From Thalassia testudinum (Eukaryota > Streptophyta > Magnoliopsida > Alismatales > Hydrocharitaceae): a DNA stretch of 64,000 nucleotides. The notes beneath the pieces are model-generated. The model searched no databases. It was not told the origin of the DNA and saw nothing but the letters and a program-made list of their open reading frames with translations. The stretch is from positions 69,380,501-69,444,500 of the forward strand of contig JAZHRO010000003.1 of assembly GCA_037157565.1 (NCBI GenBank). The letters are read 5' to 3'. Below, in pieces: positions 46,039 through 58,903 of this stretch. A program made the position numbers and the translations under genes. How positions within the stretch are numbered: the first letter of the stretch is position 1; the number at the start of each line of letters is the position of its first letter.

Positions 46039-47168
46039 CTACCATGGCCAATAAAATGACCCAAATGGTGGTGGTGGATGCCACATCGGATGGGGCTCCC
46101 ATCCGTAGCTTGGAGGCCCAAGCAGTGGCGCCGGTCTCCAGTCTGGTGGTCGATGTGTGGCAGGATCATTGTTTGTCGGTCTTCTCGTTCTCCTCCTTGG
46201 TCTACTCCTTGGTTCTCCCAACTCGAGTTGACCAGCCTTGAGCTTGTAGGTCCAGTCCTTCGTGTTGTAGTTATTATGACCTACAAAACAGGATTCCAAA
46301 TTTTTCTTCGGTATCCAAGTAAGCTTGGATCCGGATCGATTAGCAGGTCTCCTTGATGGAGATCCTTTCTCAACCTTAGGGCTATAAAAATTATCTACTT
46401 TATTGATTAATTTGTTAGAGTTTTCCCTAAGACATGCTATTTTTTTTTCTATAGTATGCATCTTAGTCTTTAAATCACAGATTTCTAACTTTAGACAATC
46501 ATTTTTCTCAATCAATTTATTATTTTCATTGATGAGGTTTTTATTTTCTATAAACAAATTTTAATTTTCAGAAGTGTTAGAACTAGGGCTTATTTCTAGA
46601 TCCTTAAGTTTATTTTCTAGCCTTTCATTTTCAGATTTAAGAAAACTAAGATTTTTTTTCATGCTTTTGTTTTCTATTTTTAGTGATTTACTAAGCTCAT
46701 ACAACTCATTAAAAGCATCTTAGAAATCCGAGTTTACCTCATTGTTGGAGTCGCTTTCATTGTCGATGTCGCTTTCTTCGATTGCCATGAAACCAAGGCA
46801 CGCTGTTTCCTTCTTCTCAAGATCTTCTTCCGAGCTCGTCTCCTCATGAGTGTCTTCTAACTTCCTCTATATCTCATGGGCGGTAGTGCACTCTTCGATT
46901 TGCTTGAACTCTTTCGGACTTAACGCGCAATACAAGGCATTCATTGCCTTTACGTTGAGGTTGAGATTCCGAACCTGATCTTCTGAGTAACCTCTTGCGA
47001 TTTCTTGGGAATCACAAATGCGGATTCGCATTTTTCCCACACTCGGAAGTCATAGACCTGCAATCACATAGTCATACGATTTTTCCAATAAACGAAATCT
47101 ATACCTGCAAAGTATGGTGGTCGCGAGGTATCGTGTCTTTCGGTGCACACGAATGCTTTTCCCTCCAT
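46039..47168 (-). pseudogene. E2' gag remnant lacking the zinc knuckle
   Basis: ATG at 47168 (MEGKAFVC) opens a copia gag N-terminus (RPPYFAGIDFVYWKNRM). Frames break around 46990-46880. The segment corresponding to THEGTS in E2 is joined directly to the acidic SEEDLEKKE stretch near 46835-46850, so the central gag region and the CCHC knuckle are missing. The coiled coil and Pro/Trp-rich end (46557-46039, ending YWPW) are well preserved. Confidence 0.8.
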
Positions 47169-47208
47169 ATCTAGATCCTCATTGGTTTGTAACGCCGATA
47201 ACGTAAGA

Positions 47209-47223
47209 CCTGCTCTGATACCA
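47209..47223 (-). other. Primer-binding site (initiator tRNA-Met), E2'
   Basis: The minus strand reads TGGTATCAGAGCAGG two bases from the LTR at 47226. Confidence 0.9.
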
Positions 47224-47225
47224 AT

Positions 47226-48916
47226 TGTGGTTTCCCTACTCTGATAAAAAATGTGGAATTGAAAAAATACTAATCTCACAAAATAGACAAACACACAAAG
47301 TACGTAATTATTTTTAGGTGGAAATCCAAATCGGGTGAAAACCACCACCTAACCCTCTCGAGTTAGGATTTTCCGATCAACCAAGTTGATCAAATCCACT
47401 AAACGAATCACTTTAAACGAGGGTGATTCAACCTCAATTACAACCACGCTACAAGTGCAAGGGTAGTGTTCCTCAACCCCTTCTCTTCACGTGAAGGATT
47501 TTGCCCCTCGAAGGAGATGGGAATTCGCAAAGCGAATACCCAACCAAATAACAAAGATAAAATAACAAATAATCCTATAGAGCCAACAAAGTAATTTTAA
47601 ACCTAAGCTTCTATAGGAATTAGGAAACTCCCCTTTGCAAGGAGTGCATCGAATCGATGACGCTGGTGCGTGAGCCACGTGACGGTGCAATGTTGCTCTC
47701 GTGTACTACGGCGGGAGAGTGGGTGCGCAAAGACTTGATGCTCTCAAGATGTAGAGCTTGAGCTTGGAGAGCAAGGGCTTCTCTTGGACACAAAAGAGTG
47801 GAAATGCTTGTTCTTGGTGTCTTTTTGGTGTCTCTAGGTGTATCTTCATGTGCAAGAGGTTCCTCTCTATTTATAGAGGCCTTAGGAAAGCTTTGGAAGG
47901 CTTAGGAAAGCTTCCATAGCCGTTGGGAGCAAAGCCCAAGAGAATCAAGCCGAAATCAGGAACAATGATTGCACTGACAGGGTTATCAGACATCTGATCA
48001 TGACATCAGACGTCTGGAAGATCACTTTAAGACGTCTGAAAATAAGGTCAGACGTCTAATTTTAGGCAGGTTTCTTCCTGACTTGAATCAGATCTAAACA
48101 GGGTTCTAGTGCAAGTCGATCAGACGACATACAGGACGTCTGACACTATGTCTGGACGTCTGGAAACCTACTTTTTCGTGGGAATGGATTTCCAAGAGAG
48201 TGCAACGGCTAGAAAATCTCTGAGAAAAGATTTTGGGTCAGCCGAGGCAAAATGGTCATTTATCAGATGTCTGGAAAGGCCTAAGGACGTCTGAGAAGGC
48301 TCTAACGATCATATCCTTGAGTGTTTGCTAAGAAAGTCAATGGTCCACTAATTGGACGTCTGGCAAAGTCATCAGACGTCTTCTAAGACGTCTAGACATA
48401 GGTCTGGACATCTGATTTCATCAGACAACTAACAAGTCCAGCCTAAATGTTATCAGACGTTTGAATCAACAGTTAGACATCTTAAAACACATTGTCAGAC
48501 ATCTGGAAATGTTGTTTGAACCCTATATTGATTTTCTATGTTTTCTACAGAAAACCTAAGTATCCTAGGGTTGTGCCGGTGTTCTTAGGACTACTGTTAG
48601 GGTACTTTGAGGCTCTTTAACATGAATCTAAGTAACAAAAATAAAGAGCAACAAAAGAAATGAAAAATACAAGCAGTACAAGAGAAGGAAATCTATCCTA
48701 TTCTTCATCTCCTTCCTTCTTCAATCTATCGCTCCTCGCGAATCTTCTCTGTTTTCGATCAAGCTCCTCCATTCCATCTTGGATGCGAGCTCAAACTCCG
48801 TCTGGTTACGTCTCCATTTGCAATTTGCCTGAAATCTAAGACTCCAAGTGCAAATGTTAAATGACACGTGTTTTGTTATCAGCAAAACAAATGATCATAG
48901 TGCTCTAGCACCAACA
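47226..48916 (-). repeat. E2' 5' LTR
   Basis: 1691 bp, TGTGGTTTCC to CACCAACA. It lacks about 25 bp near 47237 that the other LTR has at 44006-44032. TATA box at 47868-47875. Followed by GATGG. Confidence 0.88.
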
Positions 48917-50228
48917 GATGGTGGTCTGTGGAGGTCGGTGCGTGATTTATGAAATAAAAGGAGGGAAAATAGAAGGTAGGGAGAGAGGAACTTAATTAAG
49001 GGACTTGGAGAGAAGGGGGGTAGAGGAGATGAACGGCGCATATGTGTCGTTGTCAGAGAAGATGACCCTGAGGTGGAGATAATGGCAACGAGGAGGTCAA
49101 GCAGGCATGCGCTTGGTGCGATGCAACGCAGAGGAACGAGGCGGAGATGACTCTGCCATTGGTATGGTGGCAGAGTGACGAGAGGAGGGAGGATAGGTTG
49201 CCAAAGCCTGTGGGCAGATGGTCGAAGACGAAGGAAGATGAATTTTGTGGGTAACAGCGGCCAAAACAGGCTTACCTCGAGTGGAGGGATTTGGATCTTC
49301 TTATATAGGCACGGCAGAGGAAAGAGTCGCAAGGAGGTGGCCAAAAGTCATCACCAGAGGCATGGCCAGAGTGAAATGCATACCTCTCGAGCATTCACAC
49401 GAGAGGTATGGGGAGATTCAGGGCATGGGGAGATGCTCATGTCGTAGGGGGTTTCACAGAGAGCTCCCCTTTCAAAGCTGGGAGCAGCTCCCTAGGGAAA
49501 CGAGGAGAAAACCACCTCGAAACCTCGCCGAAGGTATGGGTCCCTGCTGCAATGGCAGAGGGACCTGAATGAAGAAAGTGACGAACAGTTGAGGGAGTTT
49601 CACAAGGGTTTTCAAAAGTTAGGGCCCAGAATGTAATTGGGTGGACCATTTTGCAAAGTAGGTGAAGATGACCTTCCCTTAGGTCCAAATTTTGGTACAA
49701 ACCTAATTTGGACCTAAGGAATCCAATGGTGAAGTTGAATTTTAGGTTTGACCATGTTTGACTAGACATTTTGTACAAAAACCTAAATTAGGTAAAATAT
49801 TGGGCTTGGACACCAATCTAGGTCAAAACAGGTTCCAAAGACCAAATTGATGGTTCTAAACCCTAGGGGATATGTTTTCATGAATTTTAGAGGGTTTAGT
49901 TGATTTTTCTCTTACCTAAAATCTTGTGAATTTAAGTAGGTTTGTTTTAGGGTTACAGAATGTCATTTAATTCTTAAATTTCACAATAACCCTTATCTGA
50001 CTGAACCATCCCACTTTTTCTCTTATTAAGTCCAATTGACCTATGTCTAGGCCTTGGAAAATCCCGTTGATGTACTGCAATGGTAAAATTACAGTTTTAC
50101 TCTTTGTTTCATGTTCTCTTCCCAAATTAGTGATCCCTTGAATTAGGCCTTTCTTTTGGTTATGTAGGAGCTTTTGCTCACTTTATTAGGTCAAAATATG
50201 CTAGTTAGGGCTCATGATGTGGTTCTCA
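48917..50228 (-). repeat. E3 3' LTR, second segment
   Basis: Continues the LTR broken at 43995 and matches 29660-31052 of E1. It ends at CA 50227-50228, followed by the polypurine tract. Joined LTR length is about 2.81 kb. Confidence 0.85.
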
Positions 50229-51799
50229 TTATACCCCCATGCCTAGCTTTTGCTAATCCCTTAGCAAAATTTTAAGGTTTTAACTTCTGTTCTAGACCAT
50301 GAATTTCTTTCACTAGTTATGATAAGTGCTTTTTCTTTTGTGATTAGGTTAGAATGCCGACAATGGGCCTAAAGGTACTCTAGTACCAACCAAGATCCAG
50401 ACCTGTCTAGCTTTAGCCTCGATCCTCATCGAAGGTTTTTAAGGCCCGCAAGAACTACCCTAAGGTTTATTGGACTCCGTGGTTAAAGCACCCGTGCTTG
50501 AGACATATTTAGCCTTGGTTCAGTTTGCAGTGCATTTTTGTAAGAGAGAGATAGAGGATTTATTTGTTTAGAGACTTTTCTCTCTCTTTTCTTTTTAATT
50601 CTAGCTTCGGATTGGCTTCTCAACACGGTCTATATTGAATTCCTCATCCACATCATCAATCCTCAAAGGTTCCTAGCAATCGATGCATCGTGATAGCACC
50701 ACCATGGTAACCCCCAGAACCTTGGTTTTCGAGATTTTGAGATAATCCCACCCATGGCGTTCCATGGCCAAATCCAGACCTTGGCGATTGACATTTCGTG
50801 ATAGTGCCACCCATGGTATCTGAACCAGTAGAGTGCTTACATATCCCCAGTAGGATATGTAAACATCCTAAGAGACAAGCACCGAGGATATGATATGTTG
50901 TTACGCATCTTCGAGGGGAATTTCCCACCTCTCCGCGTCGGGAACTCGTCCAAATCAACTTGTGTTGATCGACCGCTCCTAATCTAGGCAACATTTTTAG
51001 AACATTAAAATGCTTTTTACGTGATTTTGATTGTTATGCGCACTAAACCAGACTGTGTGTGGATTGGGGTGCTTAAGTAACTGAGTCCCGCAAACCTAAG
51101 GTCAGTTAATGAGGTCGAATACTCCCTAAGCCTTAGACCTAATACTTAAGCTTTGCATTTTCCTCAACCTCTTAAGTATCATCCAGATCTTAGCGGGTAC
51201 TGAGAGTCTAGCAAAAAAGGCCTAAGGTCAGCGTTTCTACTAATCTCTTTGTGTCTCTTTAGCAATTTTTCTTTACTTTTCTTGATGTGGTCTAGAACTT
51301 TGGTTAATCCCTTAATCTCTTACTAATGACTCACTTTCTTTTTCATTTTGTGCTCCTTTTTTAACATTTTGCTCTTTTTTCTCCTCCTGTTTTGTATAGC
51401 CCACAAAATTTTTCCCTTTTAGTTTTTTTTTTAGATATGTGATTTTTTTGTTGAAACCTTTTCTTGATATGAGTTTTCATGCATTTTTGCACTTTTCATA
51501 CCCCCACATGCCTAAGATTTGCAATGTCCCCATTGTAAATTAGGTGGGCTCGAATTCAGCTTAGTTCATTCATTAGGACAGGTGTTTGGTGAGTGAACGG
51601 GTCGAGGTGACTGTTGTGGATGATTTCTAGACTCGGGTTCGAGTACCAAAGGTGGAGTCGGTTGTCCTAAAGGGTGAACCCTAAAGTGCAGTATGAATTC
51701 AACAAAGAAATGTCAGGAAAGGTTTTGGGTTTTTCAAAGAATGACAGGTTGCCTCCCGTTAAGCACTGATTTTTACACCATCTGCTGGGCGCAATGAGC
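50229..51799 (-). other. E3 3' untranslated internal region with two polypurine tracts
   Basis: Terminal tract at 50229-50245 (minus strand GGCATGGGGGTATAA). Internal tract at about 51498-51513, preceded on the minus strand by ACAATGGGGACATTG. GGGAGGCAACC motif near 51747-51762. Aligns with 513-2263 of E1. No conserved gene seen. Confidence 0.75.
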
Positions 51800-54700
51800 T
51801 CAGGGAGAATGGAGGATAAAGGATGACTTAGCCAAATCTGTATTGGTCATGTCAATGAATGGTTTGAGTCTCTGACCGTTCACAACAACGGGTTCGGAAT
51901 TGTGGCTGAGTGGACTGATCTCAATAACTCCATTTCCAAAGATTCGTTGGACTAAATAAGGTCTGACCCACTTAGATCGCAGCTTTCTTGGGAACAGTTT
52001 GAGTCGGGCATCAAAAAAGTAGGACCTTTTGACCAGGGTGAAAGATCTTTCTAGATATGTGCTTGCCATGAAAGACTTTAACCCGTTCTTTGTAGATTCA
52101 CGAGTTTCATACGTATTGAGGCATAATTCATCAATCTTGCTTATCTGAAGCTTTCTGTGGGTTCTAGCCTTAGAAAGATCTAAGTTGCAGTTTCGTACTA
52201 CCCAATAGGCTTCTCGCACACTAGTTAGAAAGGAGACATGCCTAATTGGGTCTTGTGGGCAGTCCTATAAGCCCACAAAGCTTCCGGAAGCCAGGGCGAC
52301 CAATCCTTCCTGTCAGGTCGAACAGTAACCTGGAGGATTTTCTTGATCTCCTGGTTTGATAGCTCAGCTAGACCATTAGTTTGGGGGTGGTAAGTAGTAG
52401 AGATTCGATGTGACACCCCGTATTTGGTCATCAGTGACCTGAACTGAGAGTTTGTGAAATGGGTCCCTTCATCAGAAATGATTGCACGCGGAATCCTGAA
52501 CCGTGAGAAGATGTTTTGGTGAATGAATTTGAGAACAACTTTGTGATCATTGGTTTCGGTCGAAATGGCTTCGATCCATTTGGACACATAGTCAATAGCG
52601 AGCAAAATGTATTCGAAGCCTTCCGAGATAAGGAGGGTCCTATAAAATCAATCCCTCAAATGTCAAAAATCTCGCATACCAGAATCAGCTGTAAAAGCAT
52701 CATGTCATGGTGGCTCATATTGCCCAAGGTCTGCGAAAGGTTACATGCCTTACAGTGATTGTATTCATCCTTGAAGATTGTGGGCCAGTAAAAGCCACAC
52801 TGGAGGACTTTTGATGCAATTTTTTGTCCAGAGAAATGGCCACCGCATGCCTGGTCATGGCAGAAAGAGATGATGTCTTTAATTTCTACTTCTATGACAC
52901 ACCATCGGATAATTTGATCAGCACCAATGCGGAATAGATACGGGTCTTCCCAAATGTAGTACTTAGCATTGGAACGCAATTTGTCCTTCTTGGCCTTTGG
53001 CCAATTAGACGGGATCTGATGTGATGCCAAGTAGTTTACTATGTCAGCAAACCATGGAAGCCCTGTATCAATAGTCAGGAGGTGCTCATCAGGAAAATAT
53101 TCCATGATGGGTCTGGAAGGGTCAATGATCTCAGAAGGAAGGTAGGACAAGTGGTCAGCTACCACGTTCTGTCTTCCCACTTTGTTACGAATCTCGAGGT
53201 CAAATTCTTGCAATAGCAAGATCCATCAGATTAATCGAGGTTTCGTGTCCTCCTTTGCAAGGAGATGCCTCACAGCAGTGTGATCCGAGTAGATAATAAT
53301 GTGGGAACCCAAGAGGTAAGATCTAAATTTTTCTAGGGCAAATACTATGGCTAGCAGCTCTTTCTCAATGATAGTGTAGTTAGGCTAACCCCCTTCAAGT
53401 GTTTTGCTAGCGTAGTAAATGACCACGGGTTTCCCGTCAATTTTCTGCCCCAAAATTGCTCCTACAGTGAAGTCAGATGCATCGCACATGATCTCAAAGG
53501 GTTGAGACCAATCATGAGACTGTAGGATCGGGGCTTGGGTAGCCCGGTCATGGAGGATCTCAAATGCTTGAGTGCATTCCTTGGAGATTTCAAAAGGTAC
53601 ATCCTTGGAGAGAAGAGTGGTCAGGGGGCGTACGATTTTTAAAAAATCAGGGATAAATCAACAGTAAAAATCGACGGGCCCTAGAAAGGATCGGATGTCC
53701 CTGATCGAGCTAGGCATAGGGAGTTTGGAAATCAAATTAACCTTGGCTCGATCAACTTGGATGCCTCTCTCCGAAATCAGATGTCTCAGGATGATCCCCT
53801 CAGGCACCACGAAGTGGCTCTTTTCCTAGGAAAGAACCAGATTCATGTTAATACATCGCCTGAGTATTTGAACCAAGTGCTGGAGGCAATCGTCAAATGA
53901 TGCCCTAAATACTGAAAAGTCATCCATGTAGACTTCCAGATAATCACCTACCATATCAGAGAATATGGAAAGCACGCACCGTTGAAAAGTCGCGGGTGCA
54001 TTGCAGAGATCAAAAGGCATCCTTCAGAATGCGTACGTCCCGAAGGGGCAGGTGAACATGGTCTTCTCTTGGTCCTCTAGATGGATTGCCACTTGGTTAT
54101 AATCAGAGTACCCATTAAGAAAGCAGAAGAATATATTCCCACTAGTTTTTCGAGGATCTGATCAATAAATGGTAGTGGGAAATGATCCTTCTTCGTGGAG
54201 GAATTGAGTCTTCTGTAATCTATGCAGACTCTCCACAAGTTGGCTATACGGATCGGTATGACCTCTCCGGTTTCATTCGTGATGGTGGTGAGCTCTACCT
54301 TCTTAGGCACAACTTGGATTGGACTCACCCATCGACTGTAGGAGATCGGGTAGATGATCCCTACATCTAACCACTTAATGATCTCCTTTTTCACGACCTC
54401 CTACAGATTAGGGTTCAAACGTCTCTGCATCTCACGCGAAGGTCATGCACCATCTTCGGAGTAGATATGGTGGGTGCAATAAGAGGGGCTGATACCAGTC
54501 AAATCATCGAGAGTCCATCCAATGGCTCTACAATGTTGCTGGAGAACAGTAATCAGATGGGATTCCTGGTCAGATGTGAGTCTAGAGTGTATAATCATAG
54601 GAAACGTCTGATTGGAACCCAAAAAGACGTATTTCAGATGATCCGGAAGGGGCTTGAGTTCCAAGATGGGATTATCAGCAGCAGCAGGTGGTGCAAGGTG

Positions 54701-54986
54701 CATGTGAGGAACAAGGGTAAGAGTTATGGGTGTATCTCGTTAAGGTTCAGACTCCTCTAATTGCGGGTTTTGATCTTCTTGTGGTTGATTGGGGATAATA
54801 AGGTTGTTCTCAATATGCGGTTCATCAACCATGGCTTTGATATCACATACTTGTTCTACAACACCGTAATTCATCCCTTGTTGAGCCTTAAAGATGTCAA
54901 CATTAAGAGTTTGGTTCCCAAATTTCAATTCTATTTGACCCTCCTCACAGCTTATGTTGGCCCTAGCAGTAGCAAGAAAAGGTCTC
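51800..54986 (-). pseudogene. E3 pol (protease end, RT, RNase H, integrase), decayed and cut by E4
   Basis: Minus-strand pieces: protease C-terminal part (54986-54740), linker (54703-54443), RT fingers/palm with DYRRLNSSTKKDHFPLPF (54394-54077), RT palm with MDDFSVF (54020-53826), RNase H region with stops (53500-53230), integrase zinc-binding region (53219-52656) and core (52605-52225; LAIDYVSKW, IISDEGTHF, NGLAELSNQE), then the C-terminal part (52219-51800). In-frame stops and shifts separate them. It keeps the RT thumb segment that E1 has lost. The protease is truncated at 54986 by the E4 LTR, so its active site lies outside the window. Confidence 0.87.
54982..54986 (+). repeat. Presumed target-site sequence GTCTC at E4 insertion
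   Basis: GTCTC of the E3 protease directly precedes the E4 LTR. The second copy would lie outside the window. Confidence 0.5.
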
Positions 54987-55229
54987 TGATAAACGCCAGT
55001 TTATCATCATTCTTATGCATTAAAACAAACCTAGCTCTTAGAATTTTAGTCCGCAAATGGGTTTTTGGGCTGCATTTAGGCATAAAATAGGTTAAGCATG
55101 CATTGCATTTTTTATTGTCTTTTTGATATGTTTTTGTGAGTGTTACGGATGAACAGATATACAGATCCCAAAAACCCTAGCACTCAAGAAGGCAAATGGT
55201 GAAGGAGAAGCCCAGACTAGCTGGAACTC

Positions 55230-55875
55230 AGCTTGATATAGCTCACCACAGCTGGAACCTAGCTCACTTGAACTAGGGTTAGCTCATCCCAGCTCCATTC
55301 AGCTAATCTTAGCTAAATGACAGCTCAAGAGAGTTCATCTTAGCTCACCCTAGCTCAAGTCAGCTCAGATCCAGCTCAACTTAGCTGAGTCTAGCTCATC
55401 TCAGCTCTCACTAGTCCACAGGGAGCCCTAGCTAGCTCAGCTGAGTTGACAGGAGTTCACCCCAGCTCAGATCTAGCTACATCCAGCTCCACTCAACTCC
55501 AGCCAGCTGAAGAAGAACTCATCCCAGCTCGGGAAGCTCAAGTCTAGCTCCCGGGGACTCAGCTTATCTCAACTCAGTTGAGCTAACCTACCTTAATTGC
55601 CTCAACCAGCTTGATCCTCCCCAGGAGCACCTGACCTAGCTCACCTCAGCTCATTATGATAGAAGCTAGCTCACTTTAGCTTGGCTTAGTAGCTAGCAAA
55701 GAACTAGCAAGCTAAGCCAGCTAGAGTAGCTCCATGCCAGCCTCTTCAGCAGCAGCCAACTCCAGTTTCAGCTCCAGACTTCTTCTCCTCAGCTCCTCCC
55801 TCTAAACCTTAGCTCCAACACCCTCTCCTCTACTCCTCCATTAGCTAAGCTAGCTTAGCTTAGCTTAGGTTAGCT
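55230..55875 (+). repeat. AGCT-rich tract in U3 of E4 LTR
   Basis: Dense AGCTCA/AGCTTA repeats with many AGCT palindromes over 650 bp, upstream of the TATA box, as in the solo LTR. Confidence 0.75.
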
Positions 55876-56314
55876 ATGCTTCAACTTCCTTGGCTTGTAC
55901 CACCCCAAAAACCCACCTAACTTCACCCAACTAGCTCCACATAAGCTAACCTACTTGGCACCAACCTAGCCTACCCACCACCTCCAAAAGACACCTAAAA
56001 GTGGTGCCAAAACCACCCTAACCACCCACTTTATGGTGCCACTTTTCCCTCCAAAAACCCCCTTCATCTCCTCCATACACCTCTCCTTAAATCCATCTCC
56101 ACCATCCACCTAACCCCCCTTCTAGAAGACCCTAGGTTGGCGCCAAAATGGTGGTGTCTCTCCACCACCAAAAGCCACCAACACCACCATAACCACCCCG
56201 TTTAACACCTCTTGGGTTGGAGCCAAATACCCTTGGCCATAGGATCACCAACCACCTCCATCCTTCCATCCTAGCCCTCCATTTCAAGGGGCACCTTAAC
56301 CCCCCATCCTACCC

Positions 56315-56322
56315 TATAAAAA
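56315..56322 (+). promoter_or_regulatory. TATA box of E4 LTR
   Basis: TATAAAAA in a conserved context; equivalents at 13061-13068 and 63278-63285 in the other two LTRs (minus strand there). Confidence 0.7.
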
Positions 56323-57221
56323 GACCACTACCCACCACCATTCAAGGCATCCTTGGCTAGAAAATTCACTCTCATATTCCACCTAGAAGCCCACATCCGA
56401 GAGAGAAGAAGAAGAAGAAGATTAAGGGGATATTCTGTCCCATTGGTGCCTTCCCCTCTTCCCTTCTCTCTTGGGTCACGCCAGCCAAAGGAGAAGCTAG
56501 GAAAGGAAGATCTTTGGAGGAGATTTTGAAGGTGGTCCACGCCATATTTGAGGAGCTCTTGAGGGTGGTGCATGCCCCCCCCCCCTCTTGGAGGAGAGCA
56601 TTGAAGGTGGTAGCTTCCACCTTGGAGGAGCTCTCAAGGAAGGAGAAGAAGGAGGCCCTCTTTTCAAGCCAAGGAGTAGCTAGGCTTGGAGCAAGAAGAC
56701 TTCCTTCTTCACCATTTTTGCAAGTGGATTTGTGTTTCTTTTCTTGCTTTTAGGTTTTTTTTTTTTATTAGAAGCATTCCTCTACTTTTCCTTGAAAAGA
56801 ACACTAATTCTAGTCAATTAAATTGCCTTCTTTTAGCTTTTTGTTGCAATTGTTACTTTTGGTTCTAGCACTTGTTTCACCTCTTCTTCCTAATTACTCT
56901 AGGCCTCCATTTGCCTAGAGTCAGCTTAGGAAGAAGATATTTCTATCTTTTAAGTTTTAGTTAAGTAATTGTAGGTGTTAGTACTTTCCGTTACAATTCG
57001 CATTTTGCCCTCGTCTTTTCAAAATAAAAAAATTACATATTTAAAATACCAAAAAGAAAGTTGAGATCTATTTGTAAGTAAGAGGATTAATTTTGCAAAC
57101 AATTTGCCTCCTTGGACGACCCTAGATACTCCCCTATCTAGGTTTATAAATTTAAGAGTTGATCGATTTTGCACATTACAACAACGTAATTAACAAACTG
57201 CGTAAAATCGCCATCACTTTT

Positions 57222-57239
57222 TGGCGCCGTTGCTGGGGA
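57222..57239 (+). other. E4 primer-binding site (tRNA-Asp)
   Basis: TGGCGCCGTTGCTGGGGA follows the LTR after a CTTTT spacer; one mismatch to the tRNA-Asp PBS. Confidence 0.92.
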
Positions 57240-58903
57240 GGCACGGCTTTGATATTATTTCTCCTCTTGCTTGAAGTAGATCTCATCCTCTTCTCTTTCT
57301 TCTCTTTCGTGTGTGCAGGAACTATTGCAGGAAGAAAGCGGGAATCTGGAAGCAAGAGCTCAAAGTTCCTTTTCTTCCTGCGAAATTCAGGTTGGTTCCT
57401 GTTTTTGGTCACATAATTAATTAAAACTACCAAAAACATATTAAACCTGGCTTTCAGGATCCCAACCAACTTGATTAAGTGGATTGGTGCATTTTAAAAT
57501 CCATTGTTTGCTTGAATGATTCTTTAGCACCACTCCATTGCAAGTATTGGTGTTCTATTTTTCGGGTCCAGATTTCTGTCCGAACTTGAAAAATCGATTC
57601 CTAACACCACAGGCCTCCTAAAATTATAAGATTTCATACAATGATTCCCAATTAAGTTAGGAACATCTGTTCCAAATTTTAGATCAGTTGGATTTGTATT
57701 TAATTTTTAAAAAATCATGGATTGCAGAGGGGTCACACCCTCTAATCTTCTTGTTTTGCTACTGTTCATGAATTTTTTCAATTTTTATTCTCATTCAATT
57801 TTTGTGAAATTTAGCTTTCTAGAATCCTTGTGAAATTTTACACATCATATAAAATCATAAAAATTTTCTAAGGTCGGTCGTAATAGTGAAAGGTCCAAAA
57901 TACCCATAGGTATCATTTCTGGACTTTAACACCAGTACAATTAAAAATTCAAAATAATTATCAAAAAAATTCCTAAAATCTTACAAAAATACTTTTTGGA
58001 ATCCTTGTTTGATTTGTTCAAAGTAGTGGTATTGTTTGACTTGTTTGGACCACTACTTAATTCAGAAAGCCTATAATTAATTCATTGGTAGTAACTTTCT
58101 GTCTTAGGGATAATTGGCTTAGGGTTTCTTTCTTTCTTTCTAGAAACTCACATTAAAGGAAATTAGCCATCACCAATACAACCTGTCTTTCCTTTGATTG
58201 TGGAATTTCAAACTTGTTTGAAAATTTAAAAAGAAAAACCCTAGAACACATTTAATTAAACCAAATCCTAAAAGACAAAAATACAAAAAAATTGTGTGAC
58301 AACTTGATTTTCATTGGAGCCACTCTCCAATTCCTGGACACACACACAAAAAATCAAAATAACAGGGCAACAACCCAATAAATACCCTCCACATTCCGTG
58401 TGCATTATAGCATCCTAGACCTAATTAAAACTTGTAGCAACTTGACCCCTAAGGCTTCATCAACTTAGGCTTGCTATCTAGGTCTTAAGTTTTCTTTAGT
58501 TAGTACCAATTTTGTCATCTATATCTGGTGTTCAGGCTGAGGGGCCATGTCAAACGACTAGGCGTGGGTTTGTACAAGCACCTGGGGTTTTCCCTAGGAA
58601 ACGTTTGGGCCCAAACCTCCCCTTAAGCAACTTGGCTAGATTTGTTGACAGAACGGGTATTCACTATTGACTACTTATTTCCTACATAGACCAAGTCTTA
58701 GGTTTATTTTTAGGAGTCACACTTAAGTTAGGTCTAGTTTTGTTTGTTTGAATTTCACACTTTCTCTCATCTCTTTCTCTTCTCCTCCCCTCCCATTCTT
58801 CCATTTTATGCACGGGCGACGGTCTCAAAATCCGCACTTGGAAGGACCATTTGATTTCGCCCCCCGCGCAAAAAGACCACTTTTTCTGTCTTCTCCTAAA
58901 ATA
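57240..58903 (+). other. E4 5' leader, non-coding
   Basis: About 1.66 kb, AT-rich, no conserved ORF in sense. Short ORFs here are not supported. Confidence 0.6.

Larger units (their letters stand above)
43996..48916 (-). mobile_element. E2': second Sirevirus-like gag-only copia element
   Basis: LTRs at 43996-45725 and 47226-48916 (TGTGG...CACCAACA), PBS for initiator tRNA-Met (47209-47223), polypurine array (45726-45995) and 5-bp duplications GACGG/GATGG. The 1.5-kb internal region encodes only a gag remnant. The LTRs differ from each other more than the E2 LTRs do, so this insertion appears older. It lies in the E3 3' LTR. Confidence 0.88.
42491..54986 (-). mobile_element. E3: second Athila-type Ty3/gypsy element, interrupted, right part beyond E4
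   Basis: Minus-strand order: 3' LTR (42491-43995 plus 48917-50228, split by E2'), 3' untranslated region with polypurine tract, integrase, RNase H, RT and protease up to 54986, where E4 is inserted. It is clearly the same family as E1 over its whole length. Gag, PBS and 5' LTR would lie right of the window, beyond E4. Decayed reading frames show it is inactive. Confidence 0.85.
54987..57216 (+). repeat. E4 5' LTR
   Basis: 2230 bp, TGATAAACGCC to CGCCATCA. AGCT-rich U3 at 55230-55875; TATA box at 56315-56322. Same family as the solo LTR 12178-14454 and the inverted copy from 62385. Confidence 0.92.
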
